A stretch of DNA of 64,000 nt, from positions 1,922,001-1,986,000 of the forward strand of contig CAJJBQ010000001.1 of assembly GCA_905182405.1 (NCBI GenBank). Reading direction: 5' to 3'. The DNA comes from Akkermansiaceae bacterium. Its GTDB lineage: Bacteria > Verrucomicrobiota > Verrucomicrobiia > Verrucomicrobiales > Akkermansiaceae. Below, piece by piece: positions 1 to 8,368 of the stretch. Position numbers and translations under genes: made by a program. Every line of letters begins with the position of its first letter. The first letter of the stretch is position 1. The notes below the pieces were generated by a model, which worked only from the letters and a program-made list of their open reading frames with translations, was not told the DNA's origin and did no database searches.

Positions 1-502
1 GGGACCAACCTGAGCTTGAGAGTTCGGATTTAATATTGGTCTGGTTAACCCAAGATTTGAAAAATCCTTTTTCAGTGGGGGGGGTGGCTGGGTCCAGGAT
101 CTTGCCAGTGCCGTCGAACATGACGTCCACGTTTTCGGAGCCTTGCTGGAATTCGACGTCGTAGAAGGTTCCATGAGTGGGGCTATCGACCCCTTCGATG
201 TCGCGGATTTTGTTCGGGTTGAACTTGAGTTCAATGGCTGAGCGGACCTCGGCAGGAAGTTGGGAAAAGACGAGATTATGCTCGGTTTCGATCCAATTTC
301 CGGCGGTGTCGAAGTCCGCGCGGTATTTGAATCCGTTTTTCTCAAAGTGAGCTTCCCAAGTGCCATTGGACTTCGCTTTCCATCGAGGCGCTTGAATATC
401 TGGATATTTTTCGTTGAAGGTTTTTTCAACAATGGGAGTGCCACCGAGAGCTGTAAGGCAGCCTAAGATAAGCAGGGCAAAATGGAGAGAGAGATACTTC
501 AT
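1..502 (-). CDS. PepSY-like secreted protein (3' end cut off by window edge)
   Basis: The frame opens with ATG at 502-500 and stays open to base 2, about 167 codons, so the C-terminus lies outside the window. The first ~20 residues (MKYLSLHFALLILGCLTALG) are a typical Sec signal peptide. The mature part has two similar stretches: one with FNEKYPDIQAPRWK then WEAHFEKNGFKYRADFD then GNWIE, the other with ELKFNPNKIRDIEG then YDVEFQQG then VMFDGTGKIL. That duplicated pattern is characteristic of PepSY-like (DUF2874, beta-lactamase-inhibitor-like) periplasmic proteins, whose role is generally unknown. A run of eight G at 77-84 lies inside the coding region and could hide an indel downstream of it. 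Confidence 0.6.
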   Translation of the reverse strand, partial: MKYLSLHFALLILGCLTALGGTPIVEKTFNEKYPDIQAPRWKAKSNGTWEAHFEKNGFKYRADFDTAGNWIETEHNLVFSQLPAEVRSAIELKFNPNKIRDIEGVDSPTHGTFYDVEFQQGSENVDVMFDGTGKILDPATPPTEKGFFKSWVNQTNIKSELSSSGWS

Positions 503-590
503 GTACGCTGTTGAGATGGAAGGGATTTTTCTATCCACCATGACGTTTTTGAAGGTGACATGTGAATATTGATCTGAGAAGTTTCATTTC

Positions 591-1295
591 TCAGAAAGTG
601 AGGTCAGACTCTTCTCGATAGGAGTAGTAAGGCTGCGTGCCATTCACTGGCTTACCGATGATAAGGTGATCGATGAAGTTGATTTGAAAGAGGTCGGCAG
701 CTTTGATGAGGGAATTGGTAAAGTGATTATCGGATCTGCTGGGGAGAGGTTGGCCCGAGGGATGGTTGTGAGCGACGATGAAAGCATCGGCGCTATCGAT
801 GATGACCGGCTGAAGAATGTCGCGAGGGTGGGCGAGGGTTTGATTGGTGGTGCCTCGGGAGATTTCGACCATGCGTTTAAGTTGCAGTCGGTTGTCGAGG
901 GTGAGGACGTAGAGGGTTTCGGTTCTCTGAGTTCCGAGGATGGGGGCGAGATGTTGATAGATTTCCTGAGGGCTGCTAAGGGAGACTTTGTAAATCGTTT
1001 CGCGAACGGCGCGGCTACCGAGCTCGAAAGCGGCCATGAGTTGACAGGATTTAGCGAGTCCGAGTCCGTGTTCCTTACTCAATTGTTCGACATCGAGTGA
1101 TCCCAGGGCGGCGAGGCTCCCGTATTTTTGAATGAGCTGACGGCCAATTTTGATTGCGCTGGCTCCTTTGGTTCCGGTGCGTAAGAAGATGGCAAGAAGT
1201 TCATCTCCAGAAAGCGCGGCGGGTCCATGCCGTAGCATTTTTTCCCGAGGCCGTTCGTCGCTGGGGAGGTCATTGATGCGGATGTTAGTGCTCAT
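591..1295 (-). CDS. radC: RadC family JAB-domain protein
   Basis: This 234-residue protein has the normal RadC length. A helix-hairpin-helix region lies around residues 60-90. The C-terminal JAB/MPN+ domain carries the metal motif H176-x-H178-x7-S186-x2-D189, within HNHPSG. The family was historically linked to DNA repair, but its biochemical role is unsettled; in many bacteria it is associated with recombination or competence. It is divergent from the DCC-family gene that starts about 50 bases to the right. Full-length and intact. Confidence 0.92.
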   Translation of the reverse strand: MSTNIRINDLPSDERPREKMLRHGPAALSGDELLAIFLRTGTKGASAIKIGRQLIQKYGSLAALGSLDVEQLSKEHGLGLAKSCQLMAAFELGSRAVRETIYKVSLSSPQEIYQHLAPILGTQRTETLYVLTLDNRLQLKRMVEISRGTTNQTLAHPRDILQPVIIDSADAFIVAHNHPSGQPLPSRSDNHFTNSLIKAADLFQINFIDHLIIGKPVNGTQPYYSYREESDLTF

Positions 1296-1343
1296 CGGAG
1301 GGTTATTCTCGATTTTTGAGAGATCGGTGGCAAGTTGGGAATA

Positions 1344-1706
1344 ATGAAGGGAAAAAATGAAATTTTGGTATTCTTCGATGGAGGCTGTGGTCTCTGTGAC
1401 ATATCGATGCGTTTAGTTCGGCGTTTAGATATCCATGATCGGCTCAGTTTTCGAACCCTGGCGAGTGAGGAGGCTCAGCCCTATGACCTCGAAGAGGGGA
1501 CGGTCGCAGTGGTGCGGAATGGAGAGGTTTATCTTCGAAGTGAGGCAGTGTGCGTCATGCTGCAGGATGCGGGAGGAGTCGCCTTGCTCGGAGCGTTCTT
1601 TCTAAAAGCCACTCCGCGGTGCATTAGCGACCGCCTTTACCGCTGGGTCGCGAAGAATCGCTACCGCTGGTTTGGAAAAGCCAGCGGGGTGGAGAAGGAT
1701 ACCTGA
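1344..1706 (+). CDS. DCC-family (DUF393) thiol-disulfide oxidoreductase-like protein
   Basis: About 120 residues. The N-terminus has the family signature FFDGGCGLCDISMRLV, with the CxxC pair near residues 14-17, and the C-terminus has the typical YRWVAKNRYRWFG tail. DUF393 proteins have a predicted thioredoxin-like fold; the biological substrate is not known. I chose ATG at 1344 because the in-frame TTG at 1335 is a weaker initiator and a GGGA lies just upstream of the ATG. The gene ends six bases before the end of the convergent oppC. Confidence 0.8.
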   Translation: MKGKNEILVFFDGGCGLCDISMRLVRRLDIHDRLSFRTLASEEAQPYDLEEGTVAVVRNGEVYLRSEAVCVMLQDAGGVALLGAFFLKATPRCISDRLYRWVAKNRYRWFGKASGVEKDT

Positions 1707-1711
1707 GGGTG

Positions 1712-2692
1712 TTAATCCTTTGATGCCTTCGGGTCGAGGGCATCGCGTAGACCGTCTCCAAGGAAGTTGAAGGCGAAGAGGGTGAGCGAGAAGAGGACGG
1801 CTGGAATGAGAAGAACGGTAGTTTCGGTTTCGAGGTAGTTGGCGCCCTCCTTAATGAGAGTTCCCCAAGATGAGTTCGGTGGTTCGATTCCGAGTCCGAT
1901 GAATGAAAGAGTGGCTTCGTAGAGGATGAAACTGGGAATAGTGAGGGTGGCGTAGATGATGACGGGTCCGAGCATATTAGGCAGGATGTGCCGGAAGAGG
2001 ATGCGGGCATGGCTGAGGCCGAGCGAGCGAGCGGCTTCGACAAATTCCTGTTTTGTGAGAGAAGCGGCGGCGGTGCGGACGATGCGTCCCATAGTAAGCC
2101 AACCGAATCCGGCGATGGCGAAGGTTAGGGGGACGAGGTTTGAGTAGCGAAGGACGAGGTCGGTGCTCCAGCCCCAAGAGTCGATAAGGAAGCGTGCCAT
2201 TTCATCGACATGTCCTGAAATGAGTTCCCGGAAGAGAATGACGATGATGAGGAAGGGCATGGCGAGGAGTCCATCGACAATCCGCATCATGACGTTTCCA
2301 AGTCGACCGCCGATGTAGCCAGCAATGCCGCCGTAGATGATCCCGATCGTTACGGTCATGACGGTAGCCATGATGGCGACGAGGAGGGAGATTTGTCCGC
2401 CCTCGAGAACGCGCATGAGGAGGTCGCGGCCAAGTTGGTCTGTGCCGAAGAGACCATTGTCAGAGAGGGGGTTAGCAAAGCGATTGGTGAGATCCTGCTC
2501 GGTGGCGCTGAAGCCGAGCCAGCCGAGGACGGGGCCGAGGATAAAGCAGGCGAAGAGGATGGCGATGACGATGATTCCGCCGAGCATGGAGAGCCTGTTC
2601 TTCTTGAGACGGACGAAGGCATCAGCCCAGAGGCTGGTTCCTTTTTCGATGACCTTTACCCCGTTTTGCGGTGATTGCACTGAAGTGTTCAT
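1712..2692 (-). CDS. oppC: OppC-like oligopeptide ABC transporter permease
   Basis: 326 residues with about six transmembrane segments, beginning at residues 38-60. The cytoplasmic EAA loop reads EAARSLGLSHARILFRHILP, the coupling site for the ATPase in BPD_transp_1 permeases. The long extracytoplasmic stretch after the first helix is typical of OppC/DppC. It is the third gene of oppA-oppB-oppC, six bases after oppB, and would form the inner-membrane channel with OppB for imported peptides. No OppD or OppF ATPase gene follows, so those must be encoded elsewhere. Confidence 0.93.
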   Translation of the reverse strand: MNTSVQSPQNGVKVIEKGTSLWADAFVRLKKNRLSMLGGIIVIAILFACFILGPVLGWLGFSATEQDLTNRFANPLSDNGLFGTDQLGRDLLMRVLEGGQISLLVAIMATVMTVTIGIIYGGIAGYIGGRLGNVMMRIVDGLLAMPFLIIVILFRELISGHVDEMARFLIDSWGWSTDLVLRYSNLVPLTFAIAGFGWLTMGRIVRTAAASLTKQEFVEAARSLGLSHARILFRHILPNMLGPVIIYATLTIPSFILYEATLSFIGLGIEPPNSSWGTLIKEGANYLETETTVLLIPAVLFSLTLFAFNFLGDGLRDALDPKASKD

Positions 2693-2698
2693 GGAGAA

Positions 2699-3619
2699 TC
2701 AGGAGGTGCGAAGTTTTGGGTCCATAAAGATCAGAACGAGGTCCGAGAGGAGATTGGCGATGCCCATGAGGATTCCGTAGAATAGGACGAGTCCGAGGAC
2801 GAGATTGTAGTCCTTCGAGGTGACCCCGAGGACGAAGTGCTGGCCCATTCCGGGAACGAGGAAGATATTTTCAACAACGAAAGACCCAGTGATAATAGCT
2901 GCAAAGGCGGGTCCGAGGAAGGTGACAGCGGGCATGAGCGCGGGACGTAAGGCGTGCCGAGTAATAATTTTCAGGGGCGGGACGCCTTTGGCGCGAGCCG
3001 AGCGGATATAATCTTGGGAGAGGACATCGAGCATGCCTCCACGAGTAAGGCGTGCGAGGTAGGCGGCGACTCCAAAGCAGAGGGTAATGGCGGGAAGGAT
3101 GATGTCCGCCGGGCGGTCCCAACCGGCGACATTGAGCGAGGTCAGGGGTTTGGCGATATTGATCTGGAAGATGGGACCGAGAACGAAGGCGACGACACAG
3201 ATGCCAGCCATTGCGATGATCATGGCGAGGTAGTCGAGCATCTGATTATGGTAGAGTGCAGCTATAATTCCTAAGGGGATGCCAAGGCTTATGCCCATGA
3301 CGAGGGAGAGTAGACCGAGCTTGAGAGAAACGGGAAAGGACTCGGAGATGAGGGTAGAAACCTTTCGGCCTTTCATGGCAATGGAATCGCCAAAATCGTT
3401 GTTAGATATAACGTTTTTCCACCAATTAAAATATTGGACTGGGAGTGGTTTATCGAGGCCATAGTATGCTTCAAGGGCTGCTTTTTCCTCTGGAGAAGTG
3501 GCTTTTGCATCCGCGAAGGGGTCTCCAGGCATGGCGTGAATTGCGAAGAAGGTGAATGTGACGAGTAGGAAAACGACCACGACAGTCTGGAGAAGGCGGG
3601 AGAGGATGGTGCGAAGCAT
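2699..3619 (-). CDS. oppB: OppB-like oligopeptide ABC transporter permease
   Basis: 306 residues, the usual OppB length. The N-terminal helix (LSRLLQTVVVVFLLVTFTFF) is followed by the family motif HAMPGDPF. The EAA loop is present as YIRSARAKGVPPLKIITRHA. Five further hydrophobic segments complete a six-helix permease. It lies 12 bases downstream of oppA and six upstream of oppC on the same strand, so the three are almost certainly one transcript. Role inferred from the family: membrane channel half of a di/oligopeptide importer. Confidence 0.93.
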   Translation of the reverse strand: MLRTILSRLLQTVVVVFLLVTFTFFAIHAMPGDPFADAKATSPEEKAALEAYYGLDKPLPVQYFNWWKNVISNNDFGDSIAMKGRKVSTLISESFPVSLKLGLLSLVMGISLGIPLGIIAALYHNQMLDYLAMIIAMAGICVVAFVLGPIFQINIAKPLTSLNVAGWDRPADIILPAITLCFGVAAYLARLTRGGMLDVLSQDYIRSARAKGVPPLKIITRHALRPALMPAVTFLGPAFAAIITGSFVVENIFLVPGMGQHFVLGVTSKDYNLVLGLVLFYGILMGIANLLSDLVLIFMDPKLRTS

Positions 3620-3631
3620 CAGATATGAGAG

Positions 3632-5305
3632 TTAGTCCTTTTCGATTTTAACGAACTTGAAGGGGTGGTTGTTCAAAAGGAGCGGATGCCAATTTTTGAC
3701 CTCGGGACGGATGAGGTAGGTGGTGGTGTACCAATAAATCGGGAGGACGGGAGTGTCGTCGAGAAGGGTTTCTTCTGCTTTCGCAAGAGTGGCCATGCGC
3801 TGCGAGACATCGGCGGTGTTCTCTGCTTCATGGAGATATTCCTCGAAGGTTTCCGACCCCCATCCGGTGTTGTTATTTCCGCCATCGGTAATCCACATTT
3901 CCAAGAAAGTGGTGGGGTCCAAGTAGTCGCCAATCCAGCCGCCGGCGCAGAGGTCGTAGTCGGCGTCATATTGTTTCTGAAGATAAGTGGTCCACTCGCG
4001 CTGGATGATGCGAACATTGATGCCGAGATGCTCTTTCCACATCGCTTGGAGGGCTTCGGCCTCGCGGCGTCCGGTTTCGGAATCGGTCGTCAGGATGGTG
4101 ATATCAGGGAATGCAGAGGTGGATTCGTAGCCTGATTCGGCGAGGAGTTCTTTGGCTTTGACGGGGTCGAACTGGATGATCGCGGGTGGTTTATACTCGC
4201 CGAAGGGTGGAACGATTCCGGAAGCTGGCTTTTGGCCGCCTTGGAGAATTTTTTCACAAATGGCTTGTTGATCGATAGCGAGGGCGAAGGCGCGGCGGAC
4301 CTTAGGGTTGGTGAAGGGTTCGCGGAGGGTATTGACACGGAGGAAGCGGACGCCGACATAGTTTTCTTGGCGGAGTTGACTGCCGTAGTTTTCTTTGGCG
4401 AAGGGGATGAGCTCCGAGGGGACGGTGTAGGTGAGGTGAAGCTGCTCGTCACCATACATACGGGTCTCGGTGTAGTAGTTTTTTACAGGAAGGTAACGGA
4501 TGCCGTTGAGTGAGACGGTTTCGGCATCCCAGTAGTGGGGGTTCCGTTCGACTTCGATCTTGTGGTTGGTGGTCCAGGTTTTGAGTTGGAAGGGGCCATT
4601 GGAAACAAGATTGCCGGGGCGGGTCCACTGGGAGGAAAAGGCGGTATTGATTTTACCGTGCTTCAGAACGATGTGCTCGGGGACAGGATACCAGGTGTAA
4701 TGTTTGGTGAGCTCTGGGAGGTAGGGGATGGGGCCCCGGAGGGTGAGAAGAAGGGTGTGTTTATCAACTGCTTTGGCGCCGACTTGGGCAAAGTCGGTAA
4801 TTTTCCCCTTGTTATATTCCTGTGCGTTTTTGAGGAAGTAGAGCATTTCGCTGTATTGAGCCGGCCAGTTCGGGTCGGGGGAAAGCATGCGCTTATAGGA
4901 GAAAACGAAATCGTGAGCTGTGACGTCTTCGCCGTCGGACCACTTTGCTTCGGGGTTGAGGTCAAAGGTCCATTCGGTGAACTCCTTGTTGGGCGTCCAT
5001 TTCATAGCAACGCCCGGCAGTGCTTTGCCGTCGATGGCTGGATCCTCGACGCAGAGTCCTTCAAAGAGGGCGCGGATGATATTGGATTCGAGGACGCCTG
5101 AGACGAGATGAGGGTCGAGTCCTTTTGGTTCGTTGCTATTTCCGATGATGAGGATGCCTGCGTCATTGGCCTCCTCGATATTGGATTGGCGACGACAAGA
5201 GGTCAGCAGGAAGCTGAGGCCGAAGACGATAAAACCAATAATACGCACGACCGAAATGTGGCCCATCTTTTGCGAGAGGGGAATGAGTTTTTTTAGCGAG
5301 ATCAC
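3632..5305 (-). CDS. oppA: OppA-like peptide-binding lipoprotein (SBP family 5)
   Basis: A family-5 solute-binding protein of up to 557 residues. The frame starts at GTG 5305; an in-frame ATG at 5266 gives a shorter leader and may be the real start. Either way a lipoprotein signal ends in the lipobox LLTSC. Family landmarks are EPKGLDPHLVSGVLES near the mature N-terminus, WSDGEDVTAHDFVFSYKRML, and RRAFALAIDQQAI. It would deliver peptides to OppB/OppC, encoded immediately downstream. A stem-loop is present in the presumed leader at 5326-5370. Confidence 0.92.
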   Translation of the reverse strand: MISLKKLIPLSQKMGHISVVRIIGFIVFGLSFLLTSCRRQSNIEEANDAGILIIGNSNEPKGLDPHLVSGVLESNIIRALFEGLCVEDPAIDGKALPGVAMKWTPNKEFTEWTFDLNPEAKWSDGEDVTAHDFVFSYKRMLSPDPNWPAQYSEMLYFLKNAQEYNKGKITDFAQVGAKAVDKHTLLLTLRGPIPYLPELTKHYTWYPVPEHIVLKHGKINTAFSSQWTRPGNLVSNGPFQLKTWTTNHKIEVERNPHYWDAETVSLNGIRYLPVKNYYTETRMYGDEQLHLTYTVPSELIPFAKENYGSQLRQENYVGVRFLRVNTLREPFTNPKVRRAFALAIDQQAICEKILQGGQKPASGIVPPFGEYKPPAIIQFDPVKAKELLAESGYESTSAFPDITILTTDSETGRREAEALQAMWKEHLGINVRIIQREWTTYLQKQYDADYDLCAGGWIGDYLDPTTFLEMWITDGGNNNTGWGSETFEEYLHEAENTADVSQRMATLAKAEETLLDDTPVLPIYWYTTTYLIRPEVKNWHPLLLNNHPFKFVKIEKD

Positions 5306-5325
5306 CGATATCGAACGAGCAACTC

Positions 5326-5370
5326 GCGAAGGAAGGGGGTTACTAAATTTGTCGGAGCTCCCTTCTTCGC
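5326..5370 (-). promoter_or_regulatory. stem-loop in the leader upstream of oppA
   Basis: Bases 5326-5337 (GCGAAGGAAGGG) pair with 5360-5370 (CCCTTCTTCGC) to give an 11-bp stem with one bulged base and a ~22-nt loop. It lies 20-65 bases upstream of the GTG start of oppA on the minus strand. It could be a leader attenuator or an mRNA-stabilising hairpin. No T-run follows on the minus strand that would make a clear intrinsic terminator. Confidence 0.35.
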
Positions 5371-5627
5371 GGAGGCGTCCCCGTTTTACGTGTGTATTTG
5401 AGGGTTTTCAGCACGGTGGAAGTGCTGGTGTGGCGGATCTCTTGGAGGAAACTCCTAAAGGTGGGGCTTCCTCCGCCGTGATGGTCAGCTCCTAAGCAGC
5501 AGCGCTTCAGTAGAGAGGTGCAATTTCCCAAAATAAGCTGACAAGTGGCTAATTTTCAGGTTGTGAGTTGTGGATTTAGAGAGCTTTCGCTTTTGCCAAG
5601 CACGGGGTCATTCGTTATCTCCCGCTC
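5371..5627. other. oppA-purD divergent intergenic region with a highly structured segment
   Basis: This is the rest of the gap between divergent oppA and purD. I see no convincing gene. Bases 5412-5508 are unusually self-complementary: GGCGGA (5432-5437) pairs with TCCGCC (5472-5477), GGAG-GAAA-CTCC (5444-5455) is a GNRA-type hairpin, and GAAGTGCT (5419-5426) pairs with AGCGCTTC (5501-5508) through one G-T pair. This could be a small RNA or a leader of purD or opp. I could not match it to SRP, RNase P, tmRNA or a known purine riboswitch. Confidence 0.3.
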
Positions 5628-6881
5628 GTGAAGATTTGTGTCGTCGGAAAAGGTGGTCGTGAACATGCGCTGATTCGTTCTCTTAAGGAGTCTCCAAGTT
5701 CCCCTGAGGTTTCTTGTTTCCCTGGAAGTGAAGCGATTCATGAGATCGAGGGAGCGGGAAAGGTTGATGCCCATGATTTGAATACTCTGATCGCGTGGAT
5801 GACTGCTCATGCTATCGATCTCTGCATCGCTGGCGAGGAAAGCTATCTTGTGACGGGTGAAGGATTGGCAAACCGTTGCGCTGAGGTCGGGATTCCCTGT
5901 TGGGGCCCTCCCTTTGCTGCTGCGCAAATGGAAGCTTCCAAGGAGTTCGCTAAAGAATTCATGCAGCGTCATGAGATCCCAACTGGAGCTGCGGCAGGTT
6001 GTGCTACTGCCGATGAAGCCCGCGCGGCGATCGATGGAAAGTATCCCACGGTTCTAAAATTCGATGGACTAGCCGCAGGAAAAGGAGTGGCGGTTTGTCT
6101 CGATGAAGCGTCAGCCGAAGACTTTCTTAAGGAAGTGATGGAGGAACGTCGTTTTGGTGCAGGTCGACTTTTGGTAGAGGAATGCCTCGTGGGGCCTGAA
6201 ATTTCCATCTTTGCCGCAGTCAGTGGGCCAGATTACTTCATTTTAACTCCTGCCCGTGACTACAAGCGGATCGGGGAAGGGGACGAAGGCCCGAACACCG
6301 GAGGGATGGGTGCTGTTGCAAGCCGTCAGTTGGCAGACCCTGAGTTGATGAAACGGATCGAAGACGAGATCGTTGCTCCCACCGTCGCGGGCTTGGAAAA
6401 AGACGGACTTAACTACAAAGGCTTCCTCTACTTTGGTCTCATGCTTACGGCTGACGGACCGAAGATTATCGAATACAACTGCCGCTTTGGTGATCCGGAG
6501 TGCCAGGCTGTGATGCCTCTGCTTTCAGGTGATCTAGCCACTTTCTGTCTCGAAGGTGCGAAGGGGAATCTCCAACCCGAGCTCATCAGCTTCGATGAAG
6601 GCTGGAGTGTCTGCTGCATTCTTGCTTCGGCGGGCTATCCGGAATCCTCGCGCTCAGGGGATGTCCTAAGCGGTCTTGATGAGGTTTCCGATGCGCGTCT
6701 CTATCACGCAGGGACCAAAAAGGTCGGCGATTCCTGGGCAACCAATGGCGGGCGTGTTCTTGCTGTTGTTGCCGGTGGGGCCACTCGCGAAGAAGCAGTG
6801 GAAAAGGCTCACGCTGAAGCATCAAAGGTCACCTTTGATGGCGCACAGCGCCGTACAGATATTGGGCGCTTGCATTTTTGA
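5628..6881 (+). CDS. purD: phosphoribosylamine-glycine ligase
   Basis: 417 residues, the normal size for GAR synthetase, which joins phosphoribosylamine and glycine in purine synthesis. The N-terminal motif KICVVGKGGREHAL is diagnostic. The ATP-grasp domain has PTVLKFDGLAAGKGVAV, and the signature RFGDPECQAVMPLL is complete. The start is GTG at 5628; the frame has no better ATG upstream of the conserved N-terminus. It lies 33 bases before pyrR on the same strand, so purine and pyrimidine genes may be co-transcribed. Confidence 0.96.
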   Translation: MKICVVGKGGREHALIRSLKESPSSPEVSCFPGSEAIHEIEGAGKVDAHDLNTLIAWMTAHAIDLCIAGEESYLVTGEGLANRCAEVGIPCWGPPFAAAQMEASKEFAKEFMQRHEIPTGAAAGCATADEARAAIDGKYPTVLKFDGLAAGKGVAVCLDEASAEDFLKEVMEERRFGAGRLLVEECLVGPEISIFAAVSGPDYFILTPARDYKRIGEGDEGPNTGGMGAVASRQLADPELMKRIEDEIVAPTVAGLEKDGLNYKGFLYFGLMLTADGPKIIEYNCRFGDPECQAVMPLLSGDLATFCLEGAKGNLQPELISFDEGWSVCCILASAGYPESSRSGDVLSGLDEVSDARLYHAGTKKVGDSWATNGGRVLAVVAGGATREEAVEKAHAEASKVTFDGAQRRTDIGRLHF

Positions 6882-6914
6882 GCTAACCGAAACAGGCTAA
6901 CCCTACCGAAGAGA

Positions 6915-7436
6915 ATGAGTATTGCCCTAGACCAATCGGCGATCTCGACGGCCCTCAGCCGTCTTGCGGATCAGCTATTTCTTGACGCTGGCACTGACAC
7001 CATTGATTTGGTGGGTATTCGCAGGCGTGGTGACGAAGTCTCCGAACGGGTCGCTGCGCTTCTGAAGGAAAAAGGCGCGAATGTTCGCCTCGGTGTTCTT
7101 GATATTTCTCTCTACCGCGATGACTTCGAGCATCTGCATGAAAATCCGCTGCTTCAGAGCAGCGAGATCGATTTTTCGATCGATGGATCACGCGTGATTC
7201 TTGTCGATGACGTGATCTTCACCGGGCGCACCATTCGAGCGGCGCTTGATGCTATTTTCGACTACGGCCGCCCGGCGGCTGTCGAACTCGCGGTCCTGAT
7301 TGACCGTGGTCACCGAGAACTTCCTATCGAGCCACGCTATGTTGGCGCGACTCTTGAGACCGACCGACTTGATCATGTCCGGGTCGGTTTGATGAAAACC
7401 GATGGTGAGGACGTGGTCGAACTTACACAGAAATAA
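6915..7436 (+). CDS. pyrR: bifunctional pyr operon regulator / uracil phosphoribosyltransferase
   Basis: 173 residues. The PRPP-binding motif VILVDDVIFTGRT (residues 94-106) and the LVGIRRRGDEV region are typical of PyrR. In Firmicutes PyrR binds pyr mRNA in a UMP-dependent way and causes attenuation; it also has weak uracil phosphoribosyltransferase activity. It directly precedes pyrB (eight-base gap). I see no terminator/antiterminator pair in the 33 bases between purD and pyrR, so the regulatory target is not evident here. Confidence 0.94.
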   Translation: MSIALDQSAISTALSRLADQLFLDAGTDTIDLVGIRRRGDEVSERVAALLKEKGANVRLGVLDISLYRDDFEHLHENPLLQSSEIDFSIDGSRVILVDDVIFTGRTIRAALDAIFDYGRPAAVELAVLIDRGHRELPIEPRYVGATLETDRLDHVRVGLMKTDGEDVVELTQK

Positions 7437-7444
7437 GCAAGCAA

Positions 7445-8368
7445 ATGGCCCGTAAAGATTTCCTCGATATTGTCTCGCTCGACCGTGAGGAAATCATTCA
7501 GCTCCTCGATCAAGCGGAGCCCTTTAAAGACCTCTTCACCCGCTCGGTGAAAAAGGTTCCTGCGCTGAAGGGGAAGGCGGTCCTTATGCTTTTCTACGAG
7601 CCCTCCACCCGGACACTTTCTTCTTTTGAGGTGGCAGCGAAGCGCCTCTCGGCCGATGTCACAACGTTCGATGTTCCTTCTTCTTCAGTCACGAAAGGGG
7701 AGTCCGTTCGTGACACTATCGATACTCTCCAGGCAATGCGGGCGGATTACATCGTGGTGCGACATGGCCTTTCCGGGCAACCCGCGGCGATCGCACGACA
7801 GACCGGAGCGTCGGTGATCAATGCCGGTGACGGTGCTCATGCGCATCCGACCCAAGCCTTACTCGATGCCTTTACCCTTCGTGAAAAATTTCCAGAGATG
7901 GAGGGAAAGCGTGTCCTCATCACCGGTGATATTCTCCATAGTCGGGTCGCACGATCCACGAGCACTATTTTGAGAAAACTCGGCGTGAAAGTGGCCTTCC
8001 TCGGACCGGGGAGTCTCGTTCCGAAAACCGCCTCGCCTGACATTCCGCGCTTTACGAACTACGATCAAGCGATCAGCGAATTTGGTCCGGACGCAGTTTA
8101 TCTTCTCCGGATTCAAAAAGAGCGCATGGCCGCGCCCTTCTTCCCGAGCGATCGCGAGTATCACAATCTCTATGGCATCACCGATGAGCGCCTCCGTCAG
8201 CTTGCTGGCGAGGGGACTTACATCATGCATCCCGGGCCGATCAACCGCGGGGTCGAGCTCTGCGATGCGGTGCTCGACTACGACCGCTGCCTCATTTCCC
8301 AACAAGTCGAGAACGGCATTGCCGCTCGCATGTCCGTCCTCTACGGACTCAAGCCTCAAACATCATGA
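7445..8368 (+). CDS. pyrB: aspartate carbamoyltransferase catalytic subunit
   Basis: 307 residues, standard length. The carbamoyl-phosphate site FYEPSTRT is at residues 50-57 and HPTQALLD at about 136-143; GPINRGVEL near the C-terminus matches the aspartate-binding region. It catalyses the committed step of UMP synthesis in the cytoplasm. The stop overlaps the pyrC start by four bases (ATGA at 8365-8368), indicating translational coupling. No pyrI gene is visible. Confidence 0.96.
   Translation: MARKDFLDIVSLDREEIIQLLDQAEPFKDLFTRSVKKVPALKGKAVLMLFYEPSTRTLSSFEVAAKRLSADVTTFDVPSSSVTKGESVRDTIDTLQAMRADYIVVRHGLSGQPAAIARQTGASVINAGDGAHAHPTQALLDAFTLREKFPEMEGKRVLITGDILHSRVARSTSTILRKLGVKVAFLGPGSLVPKTASPDIPRFTNYDQAISEFGPDAVYLLRIQKERMAAPFFPSDREYHNLYGITDERLRQLAGEGTYIMHPGPINRGVELCDAVLDYDRCLISQQVENGIAARMSVLYGLKPQTS

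Noticed and set aside
666..1100. 144-codon plus-strand frame
   Set aside because: It is the complement of radC, which is intact and conserved.
5481..5510. Possible SRP (4.5S) RNA core because of GGTCAGCTCC and AAGCAGC
   Set aside because: The diagnostic apical part (GGTCAGG, CCGGAAGG, AAGCAGC) is missing: only six bases stand between TCAG and AGCA and they cannot pair.
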